From the NCBI GenBank assembly GCA_050734915.1, contig JBOHUX010000031.1, positions 1 through 18,216 of the forward strand: a stretch of 18,216 nt of DNA, read 5' to 3'. The position numbers were made by a program, and so were the translations under genes. Of this stretch, positions 6,953-12,566 are shown in pieces. Origin of the DNA: JBOHUX01 sp050734915 (lineage in GTDB: Bacteria > Chloroflexota > Dormibacteria > Dormibacterales > Dormibacteraceae). The notes under the pieces were generated by a model. It worked only from the letters and a program-made list of their open reading frames with translations. It searched no databases and was not told where the DNA came from. Each line of letters starts with the position of its first letter. The stretch's first letter is position 1.

Positions 6953-7594
6953 TCAGCGCAGCGAGATGGCGACCTCTTCCAGGAGGTCCATCGACTCCTG
7001 CATGCCGGCTTCCATCCCCGACTCGATGACCACGTCGCGGGTCTGCCGGTCGGGCAGCCGCATGAGGATGGTGAGGGTGGTGCGCCCGGCCGCCTCGGTG
7101 AACGTCAACGTGTTCACCGCCTCGCCCTCGGGCATCGCCTCGTAGACCTCGGTGTAGACGAGCCGGTCGTCGGGGACGATCTCGCGGTACTCGCCGTGGA
7201 AGGCGACCTCGAACCCGCCCTCCGCCACCATCACGTACCGCCACGCGCCCCCGACCCTAAGGTCGATCTCGGCGATCGTCGTCTCGCCGCGGAGCCCGCT
7301 CCACCAGCGCCTGACGAGCTCGGGCGTGGTCCACGCCCGGAACACGTGGCGCCGGGGCGCATCGAACTCCCGCGTGATGAGGATCTGGTCCTCCGCGGGA
7401 AGCGTCACCTTGGCCGTGCCACCGCTCGTCATCGCCATCTCCTCCTGCATGAGATCCTCCAACACGGAATCCAGGCGGTCGAACCGCTCCGACCAGAGGT
7501 GTTCGTAGCTCCTCACCCAGTCGTGGATGGGCTTGAGCGCGCGGCCGTTGAGCCGGTAGAGCCGCCGCCGCCCCTCGTCGCGCACGTCGACCAC
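6953..7594 (-). CDS. SRPBCC/AHSA1-family protein fused to a beheaded ArsR-type regulator
   Basis: Residues about 1-51 (VDVRDEGRRRLYRLNGRAL, then KPIHDWVRSYEHLWSERFDRL) match the wing and C-terminal helix of an ArsR/SmtB repressor. The helix-turn-helix that should precede them is missing: an in-frame TGA directly precedes GTG 7594. Residues about 65-213 form a START-like SRPBCC domain (ILITREFDAPRRHVFRAWTT, PELVRRWW, FHGEYREIVPDDRLVYTEVY). ArsR-SRPBCC pairs or fusions are a known arrangement. With the DNA-binding half gone, the practical product may start at the internal ATG 7432, which has AGGAGG (7446-7441) ending 8 nt before it, giving a 159-aa SRPBCC protein. Loss of the 5' end abuts the divergent TA promoter, suggesting a rearrangement. 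The ligand is unknown. Confidence 0.75.
   Translation of the reverse strand: MVDVRDEGRRRLYRLNGRALKPIHDWVRSYEHLWSERFDRLDSVLEDLMQEEMAMTSGGTAKVTLPAEDQILITREFDAPRRHVFRAWTTPELVRRWWSGLRGETTIAEIDLRVGGAWRYVMVAEGGFEVAFHGEYREIVPDDRLVYTEVYEAMPEGEAVNTLTFTEAAGRTTLTILMRLPDRQTRDVVIESGMEAGMQESMDLLEEVAISLR
7441..7446 (-). promoter_or_regulatory. Internal Shine-Dalgarno for a stand-alone SRPBCC product
   Basis: AGGAGG on the minus strand lies 8 nt before ATG 7432 and 2 nt before ATG 7438, exactly at the boundary between the ArsR remnant and the SRPBCC domain. This supports independent translation of the SRPBCC part. Confidence 0.5.
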
Positions 7595-7612
7595 TCAACT
7601 GCATGCGCCCGG

Positions 7613-7641
7613 CGTCCACATCGTCCACGGTGTGGTACGTT
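7613..7641 (+). promoter_or_regulatory. Promoter and direct-repeat operator candidate of the DUF433/DUF5615 module
   Basis: An extended -10 TGG-TACGTT (7633-7641) ends 8 nt before ATG 7650. Two direct copies of CGTCCAC (7613-7619 and 7622-7628, 9-bp period) occupy the -35 region and could bind the RHH-type antitoxin. No -35 hexamer is recognisable. Confidence 0.4.
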
Positions 7642-7649
7642 CGTCACGC

Positions 7650-8060
7650 ATGAAGAGCGAGCCGATCCGATTCCGGCCCTCCCGAGAACTGGACTCGAGG
7701 CTCGACGCGATGAGCCGGCGGACCAACACGCCCAAAGGCCGGCTGGTTGAGCTCCTCGCCGACGAAGCCGAGCGAGCGCGCCGATACCCGGGGATCGCCT
7801 TCCGGGGCCCCGACCATCGACGTCGAGCGTGGGTTATCGGCTCTCCCTTCGACGTCTGGGAGATCGTCCGTGCCTGGCAAGACCTGGGCGAAGATGCCGA
7901 GAGGGTCTGCCATCAACTCCATCTCAACGCTCGCCAACTCGGCATGGCGCTCGCCTACCACCGCGAGTTCGGGGAAGAGATCGAGCACGCCCTGGCGCTC
8001 GCCAGGCGGACGCTGATCGAACTCGAGTCGGCCTTCCCGTTCTTCCAGGTTCAGCGGTAG
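7650..8060 (+). CDS. DUF433-domain antitoxin with RHH-like N-terminus
   Basis: A 136-aa protein. The N-terminal 40-45 residues (IRFRPSRELDSRLDAMSRRT, then TPKGRLVELLADEAER) look like a ribbon-helix-helix DNA-binding segment. The rest matches the DUF433 fold: YPGIAFRGP, a basic loop (DHRRRAWVIGSPFDVWEIV) in place of the usual 'xGRPxIxGTRIxV', and a helix pair LHLNARQLGMALAYHREFGE. DUF433 proteins are established partners of DUF5615 PIN-like toxins, and such a gene follows 92 nt downstream, so an antitoxin/autorepressor role is likely. ATG 7650 is preferred over an earlier GTG at 7632 because it fits the -10 spacing and the conserved start. The gene is divergent from the truncated ArsR-SRPBCC gene. 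Confidence 0.8.
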   Translation: MKSEPIRFRPSRELDSRLDAMSRRTNTPKGRLVELLADEAERARRYPGIAFRGPDHRRRAWVIGSPFDVWEIVRAWQDLGEDAERVCHQLHLNARQLGMALAYHREFGEEIEHALALARRTLIELESAFPFFQVQR

Positions 8061-8132
8061 GCGAATCCGCCTGTCCACGGCGTCCCCACGGCGAGCAGGC
8101 ACGTCACCTCGCCGTCCGTGCCGGCACTCCAT

Positions 8133-8152
8133 CTGAGCCCTGCTGAGCCCTG
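8133..8152 (+). repeat. Perfect 10-bp tandem duplication before the DUF5615 start
   Basis: CTGAGCCCTG occurs twice back to back, ending at the base before ATG 8153. It occupies the ribosome-binding region of the toxin gene and contains no Shine-Dalgarno. Confidence 0.8.
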
Positions 8153-8521
8153 ATGCGCCTTCTTCTCGATGCCCACCTCTCGGGACGGGTGATCGGCCGG
8201 CATCTGCGCAAGCTGGGCCACGACGTGATCGCCATCGATGAGGACCCCGGCCTCGAAGGCATCGATGATGAAGAGGTCCTCGCCCTGGCCACCCGCGAAG
8301 GCCGGGTCCTCGTCACCCACAACGTCCATGACTTCCCCGAGATCCTGCGTCAGTGGGCCGAGGAGGGTCGCGATCACGCCGGCTGCGTGGTCCTGGTGGG
8401 CATCGGACTCCATCGGTTCGGGCCCTTGATCCGAACTCTGGAGGCCACGCTGCAGCGTCTACCCGGCCAGCAAGACTGGGTCAACTGCTCGATGCTGGCG
8501 GGGCGGAGGGATCCCGCCTGA
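8153..8521 (+). CDS. DUF5615 PIN-like toxin
   Basis: A 122-aa protein of the DUF5615/Mut7-C-like PIN clan, putative nucleases paired with DUF433 antitoxins. Characteristic parts are the opening MRLLLDAHLSGRVIGRHLRK (acidic D6 of the nuclease centre), LGHDVIAIDED, the acidic DDEEVLALATREGRVLVTHN segment followed by HDF, and CVVLVGIGLHRFGPLIRTLE. Length and motif order are typical, so the toxin looks intact. ATG 8153 has no Shine-Dalgarno; instead a perfect tandem repeat of 10 bp abuts it, and translation may depend on the upstream antitoxin mRNA. The 92-nt gap between antitoxin and toxin is unusually wide for a TA pair. The target RNA is unknown. Confidence 0.85.
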   Translation: MRLLLDAHLSGRVIGRHLRKLGHDVIAIDEDPGLEGIDDEEVLALATREGRVLVTHNVHDFPEILRQWAEEGRDHAGCVVLVGIGLHRFGPLIRTLEATLQRLPGQQDWVNCSMLAGRRDPA

Positions 8522-8551
8522 CCGTCGCCGGGCGCGCCGGTCCGTCCTGAG

Positions 8552-8557
8552 TACGAT
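8552..8557 (+). promoter_or_regulatory. -10-like element at the hemW 5' end
   Basis: TACGAT overlaps the ATG at 8556 and ends 7 nt before an in-frame GTG at 8565. If it is the -10, transcription starts near GTG 8565 and the mRNA is leaderless from there. The ATG would not be transcribed. Confidence 0.4.
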
Positions 8558-9719
8558 GGCGGGCGTGTTCGCTCCGCTCGGCGGCGGGCTGGAGACCTTC
8601 CGCCACCTCTACGTTCACGTGCCCTTCTGCCGCCACAAGTGCGGCTACTGCGACTTCAACGCCTACTCGGGCATGGACCGGCTGATGCCCGCCTATGTGG
8701 ACGCGCTCGTCTCCGAGCTGGAGGAGGCGCGGCGGCTGCTGCCGTTCGGCGGCCTGCGGACGGTCTACCTGGGCGGGGGAACGCCGAGCCTGCTGCCCGC
8801 CGGGCTGGCGGCGCGGCTTCTGGCCGCGGTGGGGGACATCTTCGCCGTGGAGCCGGCGGCGGAGGTGACCCTGGAGGCGAACCCCGCCAGCACCGATCCC
8901 GAGAAGCTGGCGGCCTGGCGGACGGGCGGGGTGAACCGGCTCAGCCTGGGCGTGCAGGGCTACGATCCGCGGGCGCTGGCGGTGCTGGAGCGGAAGACGG
9001 ACGGGGCGCAGGCGGTCCGGGCCTACGGCGAGGCGAGGGCGGCCGGCTTCGAGGACGTCAACCTGGACCTCATCTACGCCGTGCCCCGCCAGGACCGGGC
9101 CTCCTGGCTGGACACCCTGCGGCGGGCGGCCGAGCTGGGGCCGGAGCACCTCTCCTGCTACTGCCTGGGCTTCGAGGAGGGCACGCTCCTGCATCGAAGG
9201 CGCGAGCAGGGGACCGTCTCCGAGGTGGACGCCGACGTCGCCTGGGACCTGCTCGATGTGACCTCGGAGGAGCTGGGCCGGCGCGGCTACGAGCGCTACG
9301 AGGTGTCGAGCTGGAGCCGGCCCGGACGCGCCTCCAGGCACAACCGGGCCTACTGGGACTGCCGTCCGGTCTACGGGGCGGGCGCGGGCGCCCACTCCCA
9401 CGCCTCGGACGGCGAGCGGTCCTGGCGCTGGTGGAACACCGCCCGGCCCCGCGAGTACATCGCCGCCTGCCCGGTGCCGGGCGCCGGCGGCGAGGAGCTG
9501 GGAGGCCGGCACCGCCGGGCGGAATCGCTGATGCTCGGGCTCCGGACCACGGCCGGGCTGGAGGCGCCGCCGGGGTTCGAGGCGGAGCTGGACGGCCTGG
9601 AGGCGGCCGGGCTGGTGGTGCGGAGCGGCGCTCGCGTGGCCCCCTCGCGGCGGGGCCTGGACCTCCACAGCCAGATCGCGCTGGCGGTGCTGGAGGCGCC
9701 GGCGGCGTCCGGCGCGTGA
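8556..9719 (+). CDS. hemW: HemW-type radical SAM heme chaperone (HemN-like family)
   Basis: Radical SAM protein of the coproporphyrinogen oxidase-like family. The chain is 387 aa from ATG 8556 or 384 aa from GTG 8565. The [4Fe-4S]/SAM motif CRHKCGYCDF (C25, C29, C32) lies in the usual YVHVPFC context. It is followed by the SAM-binding TVYLGGGTPSLL, the NRLSLGVQGYDPRALAVLER stretch, NLDLIYAVPRQ, and a C-terminal HemN_C-like region (RRAESLMLGLRTTAGL). Without an N-terminal HemN extension, the protein is best read as HemW, a heme-binding chaperone for respiratory enzymes, rather than a true CPO. The -10-like TACGAT overlapping ATG 8556 suggests GTG 8565 as the real start. hemW next to hrcA is a widespread order; here a TA block separates them. 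Confidence 0.92.
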   Translation: MAGVFAPLGGGLETFRHLYVHVPFCRHKCGYCDFNAYSGMDRLMPAYVDALVSELEEARRLLPFGGLRTVYLGGGTPSLLPAGLAARLLAAVGDIFAVEPAAEVTLEANPASTDPEKLAAWRTGGVNRLSLGVQGYDPRALAVLERKTDGAQAVRAYGEARAAGFEDVNLDLIYAVPRQDRASWLDTLRRAAELGPEHLSCYCLGFEEGTLLHRRREQGTVSEVDADVAWDLLDVTSEELGRRGYERYEVSSWSRPGRASRHNRAYWDCRPVYGAGAGAHSHASDGERSWRWWNTARPREYIAACPVPGAGGEELGGRHRRAESLMLGLRTTAGLEAPPGFEAELDGLEAAGLVVRSGARVAPSRRGLDLHSQIALAVLEAPAASGA

Positions 9720-9764
9720 CCGCCTCCGGGGCGACGGCCGGCCGTTCTCTCGGTGGGCCATCTC

Positions 9765-9783
9765 GTAGCACTGGCGCTACAAT
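9765..9783 (+). promoter_or_regulatory. Promoter/operator of the Phd-VapC module
   Basis: -10 TACAAT (9778-9783) ends 6 nt before ATG 9790, predicting transcription from the start codon itself. The imperfect 16-bp palindrome GTAGCACTGGCGCTAC (9765-9780) covers the -10 and is a likely antitoxin-binding site. No -35 is recognisable. Confidence 0.55.
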
Positions 9784-9789
9784 GTGGCT

Positions 9790-10044
9790 ATGCAGAGAAT
9801 CGGGGTTCGGGAGCTGCGGAACGACGTCAGCGCGGTGCTGCGACGGGTGGAGGCCGGGGAGCACCTGACGGTCACCGTCAACGGTCGGCCGGTCGCTGAG
9901 CTGGGGCCCATCGACCCCCGCCCGATGTTCCGTTCGTGGGAGTGGTTCGAGTCCATCCCGAAGGCGGATCCGGGGCTCGCGGGTGAGCTGCGTGAGCTCC
10001 ATGGCGACGAGACGACCGACGACGTGATCGCCAGGTGGCTGTAG
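9790..10044 (+). CDS. Phd/YefM-family antitoxin
   Basis: An 84-aa type II antitoxin. The N-terminal Phd/YefM fold is clear: IGVRELRNDVSAVLRRVEAG, then EHLTVTVNGRPVAELGP. It would dimerise and bind DNA. The C-terminal half (RPMFRSWEWFESIPKADPGL to DETTDDVIARWL) is the variable toxin-binding tail, ending in the acidic TTDDVIARWL often seen with VapC partners. ATG 9790 is selected over GTG 9784 because it sits at the predicted +1 of the TACAAT promoter. The toxin gene overlaps the last 10 nt in another frame. It lies 70 nt after hemW. Confidence 0.9.
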   Translation: MQRIGVRELRNDVSAVLRRVEAGEHLTVTVNGRPVAELGPIDPRPMFRSWEWFESIPKADPGLAGELRELHGDETTDDVIARWL

Positions 10045-10418
10045 ACCGGGCTCTGGCGGACACGTCGCTGCTTGTCGCCCGCGAGCGGGAGCGAAGCGTC
10101 GAAGCGCATCCAGAGGAGCTGGCGGTGTCCATCGTGACTCTGGCCGAGCTGCGCCTCGGGGTCCTGACAGCTGAGGGCGGCACCCGAGCGCGACGGCTCC
10201 GGACCCTCATCGAGGCGGAGCGGCTGGCGCCACTGCCCGTCGATCGCCTGGTGGCCCAGGCCTGGGCGGAGCTGGTGCGCTCGCTGCGTGCGGCCGGCCG
10301 CCGGATGCCCGTCAACGATTCCTGGATCGCGGCCACCGCGATCGCTCACCGGCTCCCGCTGGTGACGCGGGACGCCGACTACGACCGCGTGCCCGGGCTC
10401 GACGTGATCCGGGCCTGA
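10035..10418 (+). CDS. vapC: VapC-type PIN-domain toxin
   Basis: A 127-aa PIN ribonuclease with the complete catalytic set: D9 in ALADTSLLVARE, E38 in VTLAELRLGVL, D95 in VNDSWIAATAIAH, and D113 with D115/D117 in LVTRDADYDRV. GTG 10035 is the only reasonable start; it overlaps the Phd antitoxin by 10 nt, giving coupling. The last 96 nt, encoding WIAATAIAHRL to VIRA, plus 17 nt after the stop, are repeated almost exactly at 11249-11361, downstream of the next TA module. The gene appears intact. It probably targets tRNA or rRNA, as VapC proteins do; the site cannot be predicted. Confidence 0.92.
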   Translation: MAVDRALADTSLLVARERERSVEAHPEELAVSIVTLAELRLGVLTAEGGTRARRLRTLIEAERLAPLPVDRLVAQAWAELVRSLRAAGRRMPVNDSWIAATAIAHRLPLVTRDADYDRVPGLDVIRA

Positions 10419-10435
10419 GGCTCCACCGGGCCGGC
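10323..10435 (+). repeat. Copy 1 of a 113-bp direct repeat (vapC 3' end)
   Basis: Matches 11249-11361 at an offset of 926 bp with three mismatches (at 10387, 10403 and 10421). It covers the last 96 nt of vapC including the stop, and 17 nt beyond. Confidence 0.92.
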
Positions 10436-10498
10436 ATGCCTACGATGAGTCTTACCCCAGATGTCGCGTCGGACCTGATCGTGTGAGGAAGACTGTTG

Positions 10499-10507
10499 TG
10501 ATAGAGT
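10499..10507 (+). promoter_or_regulatory. Extended -10 promoter of the AbrB-PIN module
   Basis: TGA-TAGAGT (extended -10 TGn followed by TAGAGT, hexamer 10502-10507) ends 6 nt before ATG 10514, predicting a leaderless antitoxin mRNA. No convincing -35 is present, in keeping with an extended -10 promoter. Confidence 0.5.
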
Positions 10508-10513
10508 CGGACG

Positions 10514-10747
10514 ATGGTTGAGGAACTGGTCGAGCTGCGCAGGAAGAACCAGCTGACCTGGCCGGTCGCGGACGAGATGGGCATCAGCGAGGGTGCGCGG
10601 CTTCTGGTGGCGTACGACCCCGCCACGGGGCAGGCGTGGGTGCGCTCGCTCAAGGAGAGCTACGCAGGGGTCCTCGGCGGCGTCTACGGCAGCTCGCCGG
10701 AGGAGGTGCGGGAGTACCTGCGGGGCGAGAGAGCGGGCTGGGACTGA
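10514..10747 (+). CDS. AbrB/SpoVT-type antitoxin (swapped-hairpin)
   Basis: A 77-aa protein. The first about 45 residues (VELRRKNQLTWPVADEMGIS, then EGARLLVAYDPATGQAWVR) form a SpoVT/AbrB swapped-hairpin DNA-binding domain. The characteristic 'R-K-NQLT-P' opening and 'G-I-x-E-G-x-x-L' turn are visible. The tail KESYAGVLGGVYGSSPEEVR, then EYLRGERAGW, matches antitoxins of this type that pair with PIN toxins. Translation probably begins at the mRNA 5' end (6 nt between -10 and ATG). The PIN gene begins 9 nt after its stop. The pair lies between two copies of a 113-bp repeat. Confidence 0.87.
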   Translation: MVEELVELRRKNQLTWPVADEMGISEGARLLVAYDPATGQAWVRSLKESYAGVLGGVYGSSPEEVREYLRGERAGWD

Positions 10748-10756
10748 ACAGGCCGC

Positions 10757-11224
10757 GTGTCCATCTCGAGCCTGGAGCGAGCGATCCCCGCCGGCTCCCG
10801 GATCCTGCTCGACAGCAGCACCCTGATCGCCTATCTGAACGGTGGCGAGGCCGCCAGCGACGCGGCCACCCACGTCGTGGACTCCCTGGTCAGAAGCGGG
10901 AGGAATGTCGCGGTCATCTCCATGGTCACCGTCATCGAGATCCTCATCCGCCCTCTGCGCCGCGCCCCTGAGCACTACCACCACGTGCTGGACTTCGTCA
11001 CCCACTTCCCCAACTTCCAGCCCCAGCCCATCGACCTGGCCGCGGCCCAGGAGGCGGCCGGCGTCCGCGCCAGGCAGGGATTGCCGACCTCCGATGCGAT
11101 CGTGGTCGCCACCGGGCTGACCGCGCAGGTGGCGTGCCTGGTCACCAACGACGACCGGTGGAGGTCGATCAGGGACCTGCGGATCAAGGTGGTCTGCCTC
11201 GAGGACCACCTGCCGCTCACCTAA
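10757..11224 (+). CDS. PIN-domain toxin partnered with AbrB-type antitoxin
   Basis: A 155-aa PIN-domain nuclease, about 20 aa longer than the other VapC proteins here. The catalytic residues are D19 in ILLDSSTLIAYLNG, E61 in MVTVIEILIRP, D113 in GLPTSDAIVVATG, and D132/D133 in LVTNDDRW. The preceding 14 residues (SISSLERAIPAGSR) are an N-terminal extension. GTG 10757 is 9 nt after the AbrB-type stop, without a strong Shine-Dalgarno, so translation is probably coupled. The ISMVTVIEILIRPLRRAPEH stretch with its metal-ligand Glu suggests an active enzyme. It is more diverged from the other three PIN toxins in this window than they are from one another, indicating separate acquisition. Confidence 0.88.
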   Translation: MSISSLERAIPAGSRILLDSSTLIAYLNGGEAASDAATHVVDSLVRSGRNVAVISMVTVIEILIRPLRRAPEHYHHVLDFVTHFPNFQPQPIDLAAAQEAAGVRARQGLPTSDAIVVATGLTAQVACLVTNDDRWRSIRDLRIKVVCLEDHLPLT

Positions 11225-11248
11225 ATGAGCGGTCACCGCTCGATCAGG

Positions 11249-11344
11249 TGGATCGCGGCCACCGCGATCGCTCACCGGCTCCCGCTGGTGACGCGGGACG
11301 CCGACTACGACCCCGTGCCCGGGCTCGAGGTGATCCGGGCCTGA
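11249..11344 (+). pseudogene. Duplicated 3' end of vapC (C-terminal remnant)
   Basis: The reading frame from 11249 encodes WIAATAIAHRLPLVTRDADY, then DPVPGLEVIRA and a stop. It is identical to the end of the VapC at 10035-10418 except R to P and D to E. There is no start codon, no antitoxin and no first half, so it cannot make a PIN fold. It is a fragment left by duplication or recombination between paralogous TA loci. Confidence 0.92.
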
Positions 11345-11361
11345 GGGTCCACCGGGCCGGC
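11249..11361 (+). repeat. Copy 2 of the 113-bp direct repeat
   Basis: Pairs with 10323-10435 (110 of 113 bases match). Together the copies bracket the AbrB-PIN module. Copy 2 ends 15 bp before the hrcA -10. Confidence 0.92.
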
Positions 11362-11376
11362 GAGGCGAAGCCCGGG

Positions 11377-11382
11377 TAAGGT
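11377..11382 (+). promoter_or_regulatory. -10 element of hrcA
   Basis: TAAGGT lies about 55 nt before TTG 11437, giving a leader of roughly 48 nt that consists almost wholly of the AGGACCAGG repeats. No CIRCE operator is seen around it. Confidence 0.35.
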
Positions 11383-11390
11383 AGCAGTCG

Positions 11391-11429
11391 AGGACCAGGA
11401 GGACCAGGAGGACCAGGAGGACCAGGAGG
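11391..11429 (+). repeat. 9-bp tandem repeat (AGGACCAGG) carrying Shine-Dalgarno motifs
   Basis: Four perfect copies of AGGACCAGG plus a partial AGG run directly into the hrcA start region. Every junction creates AGGAGG, so four anti-SD-complementary sites occur 9 nt apart. Only the last (11424-11429), 7 nt before TTG 11437, is at working distance. Confidence 0.9.
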
Positions 11430-11436
11430 GCACAGG

Positions 11437-12453
11437 TTGGAGGAACGCAAGCAGGCGATTCTCAAGGCCGTGGTGCAGGAGTTCACGGAGACCGCCCTGC
11501 CCGTCGGCTCGCGGATGCTCGCCAGCCGGCACTTCCTGACCGTCAGCCCGGCCACCATCCGCGGCGAGCTGGCCGAGCTGTCCGAGGCCGGCTACCTGAT
11601 CCAGCCCCACACCTCGGCGGGCCGGGTGCCCAGCGACTCCGGCTACCGCTACTTCGTCGACTTCCTGATGGGTGCCGAGGCGGTCCCGCGGCGGGTCCGC
11701 GCGTACATCGAGGCGGAGCTGAGAAACACCCCCCTCGACCTGCAGACGCTGGTCGAGAGGGCGGCGATGACGATCGCGACGGTGACCCAGAACGCGTCCG
11801 TGGTGAGCGCGCCGCACGGACCCCAGGCCCGGATCAAGCACGTGGACCTGGTCTCCCTGGAGCCCGCCGCCGTGCTCCTGATCCTGCTCCTGGGCGGGAA
11901 CCTGCTCCGGCAGCAGGTGACCACCATCAGCCGGGAGACGAGCCAGGAGGACCTCTCGCGCCTTGCCTCGGCCATCAACGGCAGCCTGGCCGGGAAGGAC
12001 CGCGAGCATGTGCGCGGACAGATGGAGAAGCTGGCGCCGGGCACCGAGCTGGAGATCCTGATCCGCATCCAGGAGGTGCTGGAGCAGTTCGAGCGGGGGA
12101 GCGAGGCGCTCGTCGTCCACGACGGGGTCAGGAACCTGCTCAAGCAGCCCGAGTTCTCGGAGACAGCGCGGCTGCAGGAGGTGCTGGAGGTGCTGGAGGA
12201 GAGCCGCCAGCTGAGCGCGGTGCTGCGGGAGATGGTGGGCGACTCCGACCTCCAGATGGCGATCGGCTCCGAGAACGCCACCGACCAGCTGCGCGGCTGC
12301 ACGATCGTGGTCACCACCTACGGGCCGCCGGGCGGGATCAAGGGGACGATGGGCGTGGTCGGCCCGACCCGGATGCGCTACGGACAGACCGTGGGCCGGC
12401 TGCGGGTGGTGGCGCGAGCGGCGTCCGATCGCATGGCCGAGCTCCACGCCTGA
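11437..12453 (+). CDS. hrcA: Heat-inducible transcription repressor HrcA
   Basis: HrcA represses class I heat-shock genes by binding CIRCE elements and is folded by GroEL. The 338-aa protein has the N-terminal winged helix (ERKQAILKAVVQEFTETALP, VGSRMLASRHFLTVSPATIR, then GELAELSEAGYLIQPHTSAG, RVPSDSGYRYFVDFL), a central GAF-like region (KHVDLVSLEPAAVLLILLLG), and the C-terminal CTIVVTTYGPPGGIKGTMGV segment. All are canonical. Start TTG 11437 is fixed by AGGAGG 7 nt upstream and by the homology-like N-terminus. The leader is built of AGGACCAGG repeats. hrcA usually heads hrcA-grpE-dnaK-dnaJ; here a TA module separates it from grpE and no CIRCE is visible, so its targets may lie elsewhere (for example groESL). 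Confidence 0.95.
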   Translation: MEERKQAILKAVVQEFTETALPVGSRMLASRHFLTVSPATIRGELAELSEAGYLIQPHTSAGRVPSDSGYRYFVDFLMGAEAVPRRVRAYIEAELRNTPLDLQTLVERAAMTIATVTQNASVVSAPHGPQARIKHVDLVSLEPAAVLLILLLGGNLLRQQVTTISRETSQEDLSRLASAINGSLAGKDREHVRGQMEKLAPGTELEILIRIQEVLEQFERGSEALVVHDGVRNLLKQPEFSETARLQEVLEVLEESRQLSAVLREMVGDSDLQMAIGSENATDQLRGCTIVVTTYGPPGGIKGTMGVVGPTRMRYGQTVGRLRVVARAASDRMAELHA

Positions 12454-12470
12454 TCCGAGCGGGTGCCGAT

Positions 12471-12500
12471 CCGGACCCCGCGCTCGCCGCCGGGGTCTGG
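12471..12500 (+). terminator. Strong hairpin downstream of hrcA
   Basis: CCGGACCCCG (12471-12480) and CGGGGTCTGG (12491-12500) form a 10-bp stem with one G-U pair and a 10-nt loop, 17 nt after the hrcA stop. No U-tract follows. It would separate hrcA from the TA module. Confidence 0.5.
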
Positions 12501-12531
12501 AAGCCGTCCGCTCGTCGTCAGGCGCCATCCC

Positions 12532-12560
12532 GTGACAGACTGTCATGCCTGCTTTAGAAT
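12532..12560 (+). promoter_or_regulatory. Promoter/operator of the second Phd-VapC module
   Basis: -35 GTGACA (12532-12537), a 17-bp spacer, and -10 TAGAAT (12555-12560) are each 5/6 to consensus. ATG 12567 follows after 6 nt. The inverted repeat TGACAG-A-CTGTCA (12533-12545) overlaps the -35 and is the likely autorepressor site. Confidence 0.65.
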
Positions 12561-12566
12561 GACCAC

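Noticed and set aside
9734..9745. Palindrome ACGGCCGGCCGT after hemW as a terminator
   Set aside because: It has no loop and no U-run, and short GC palindromes are expected by chance at this base composition.
9945..9960. tRNA T-loop-like GGTTCGAGTCC
   Set aside because: It lies inside the Phd antitoxin coding region and no acceptor stem or cloverleaf can be formed around it.
9070..10002. Long antisense open frames across hemW and dnaJ
   Set aside because: They are Arg/Pro/Ala-rich, lack motifs and mirror strongly coding plus-strand genes. They are typical high-GC shadow frames.
11362..11436. CIRCE element upstream of hrcA
   Set aside because: No TTAGCACTC-N9-GAGTGCTAA-like inverted repeat is present. 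The region is the 9-bp repeat ladder.
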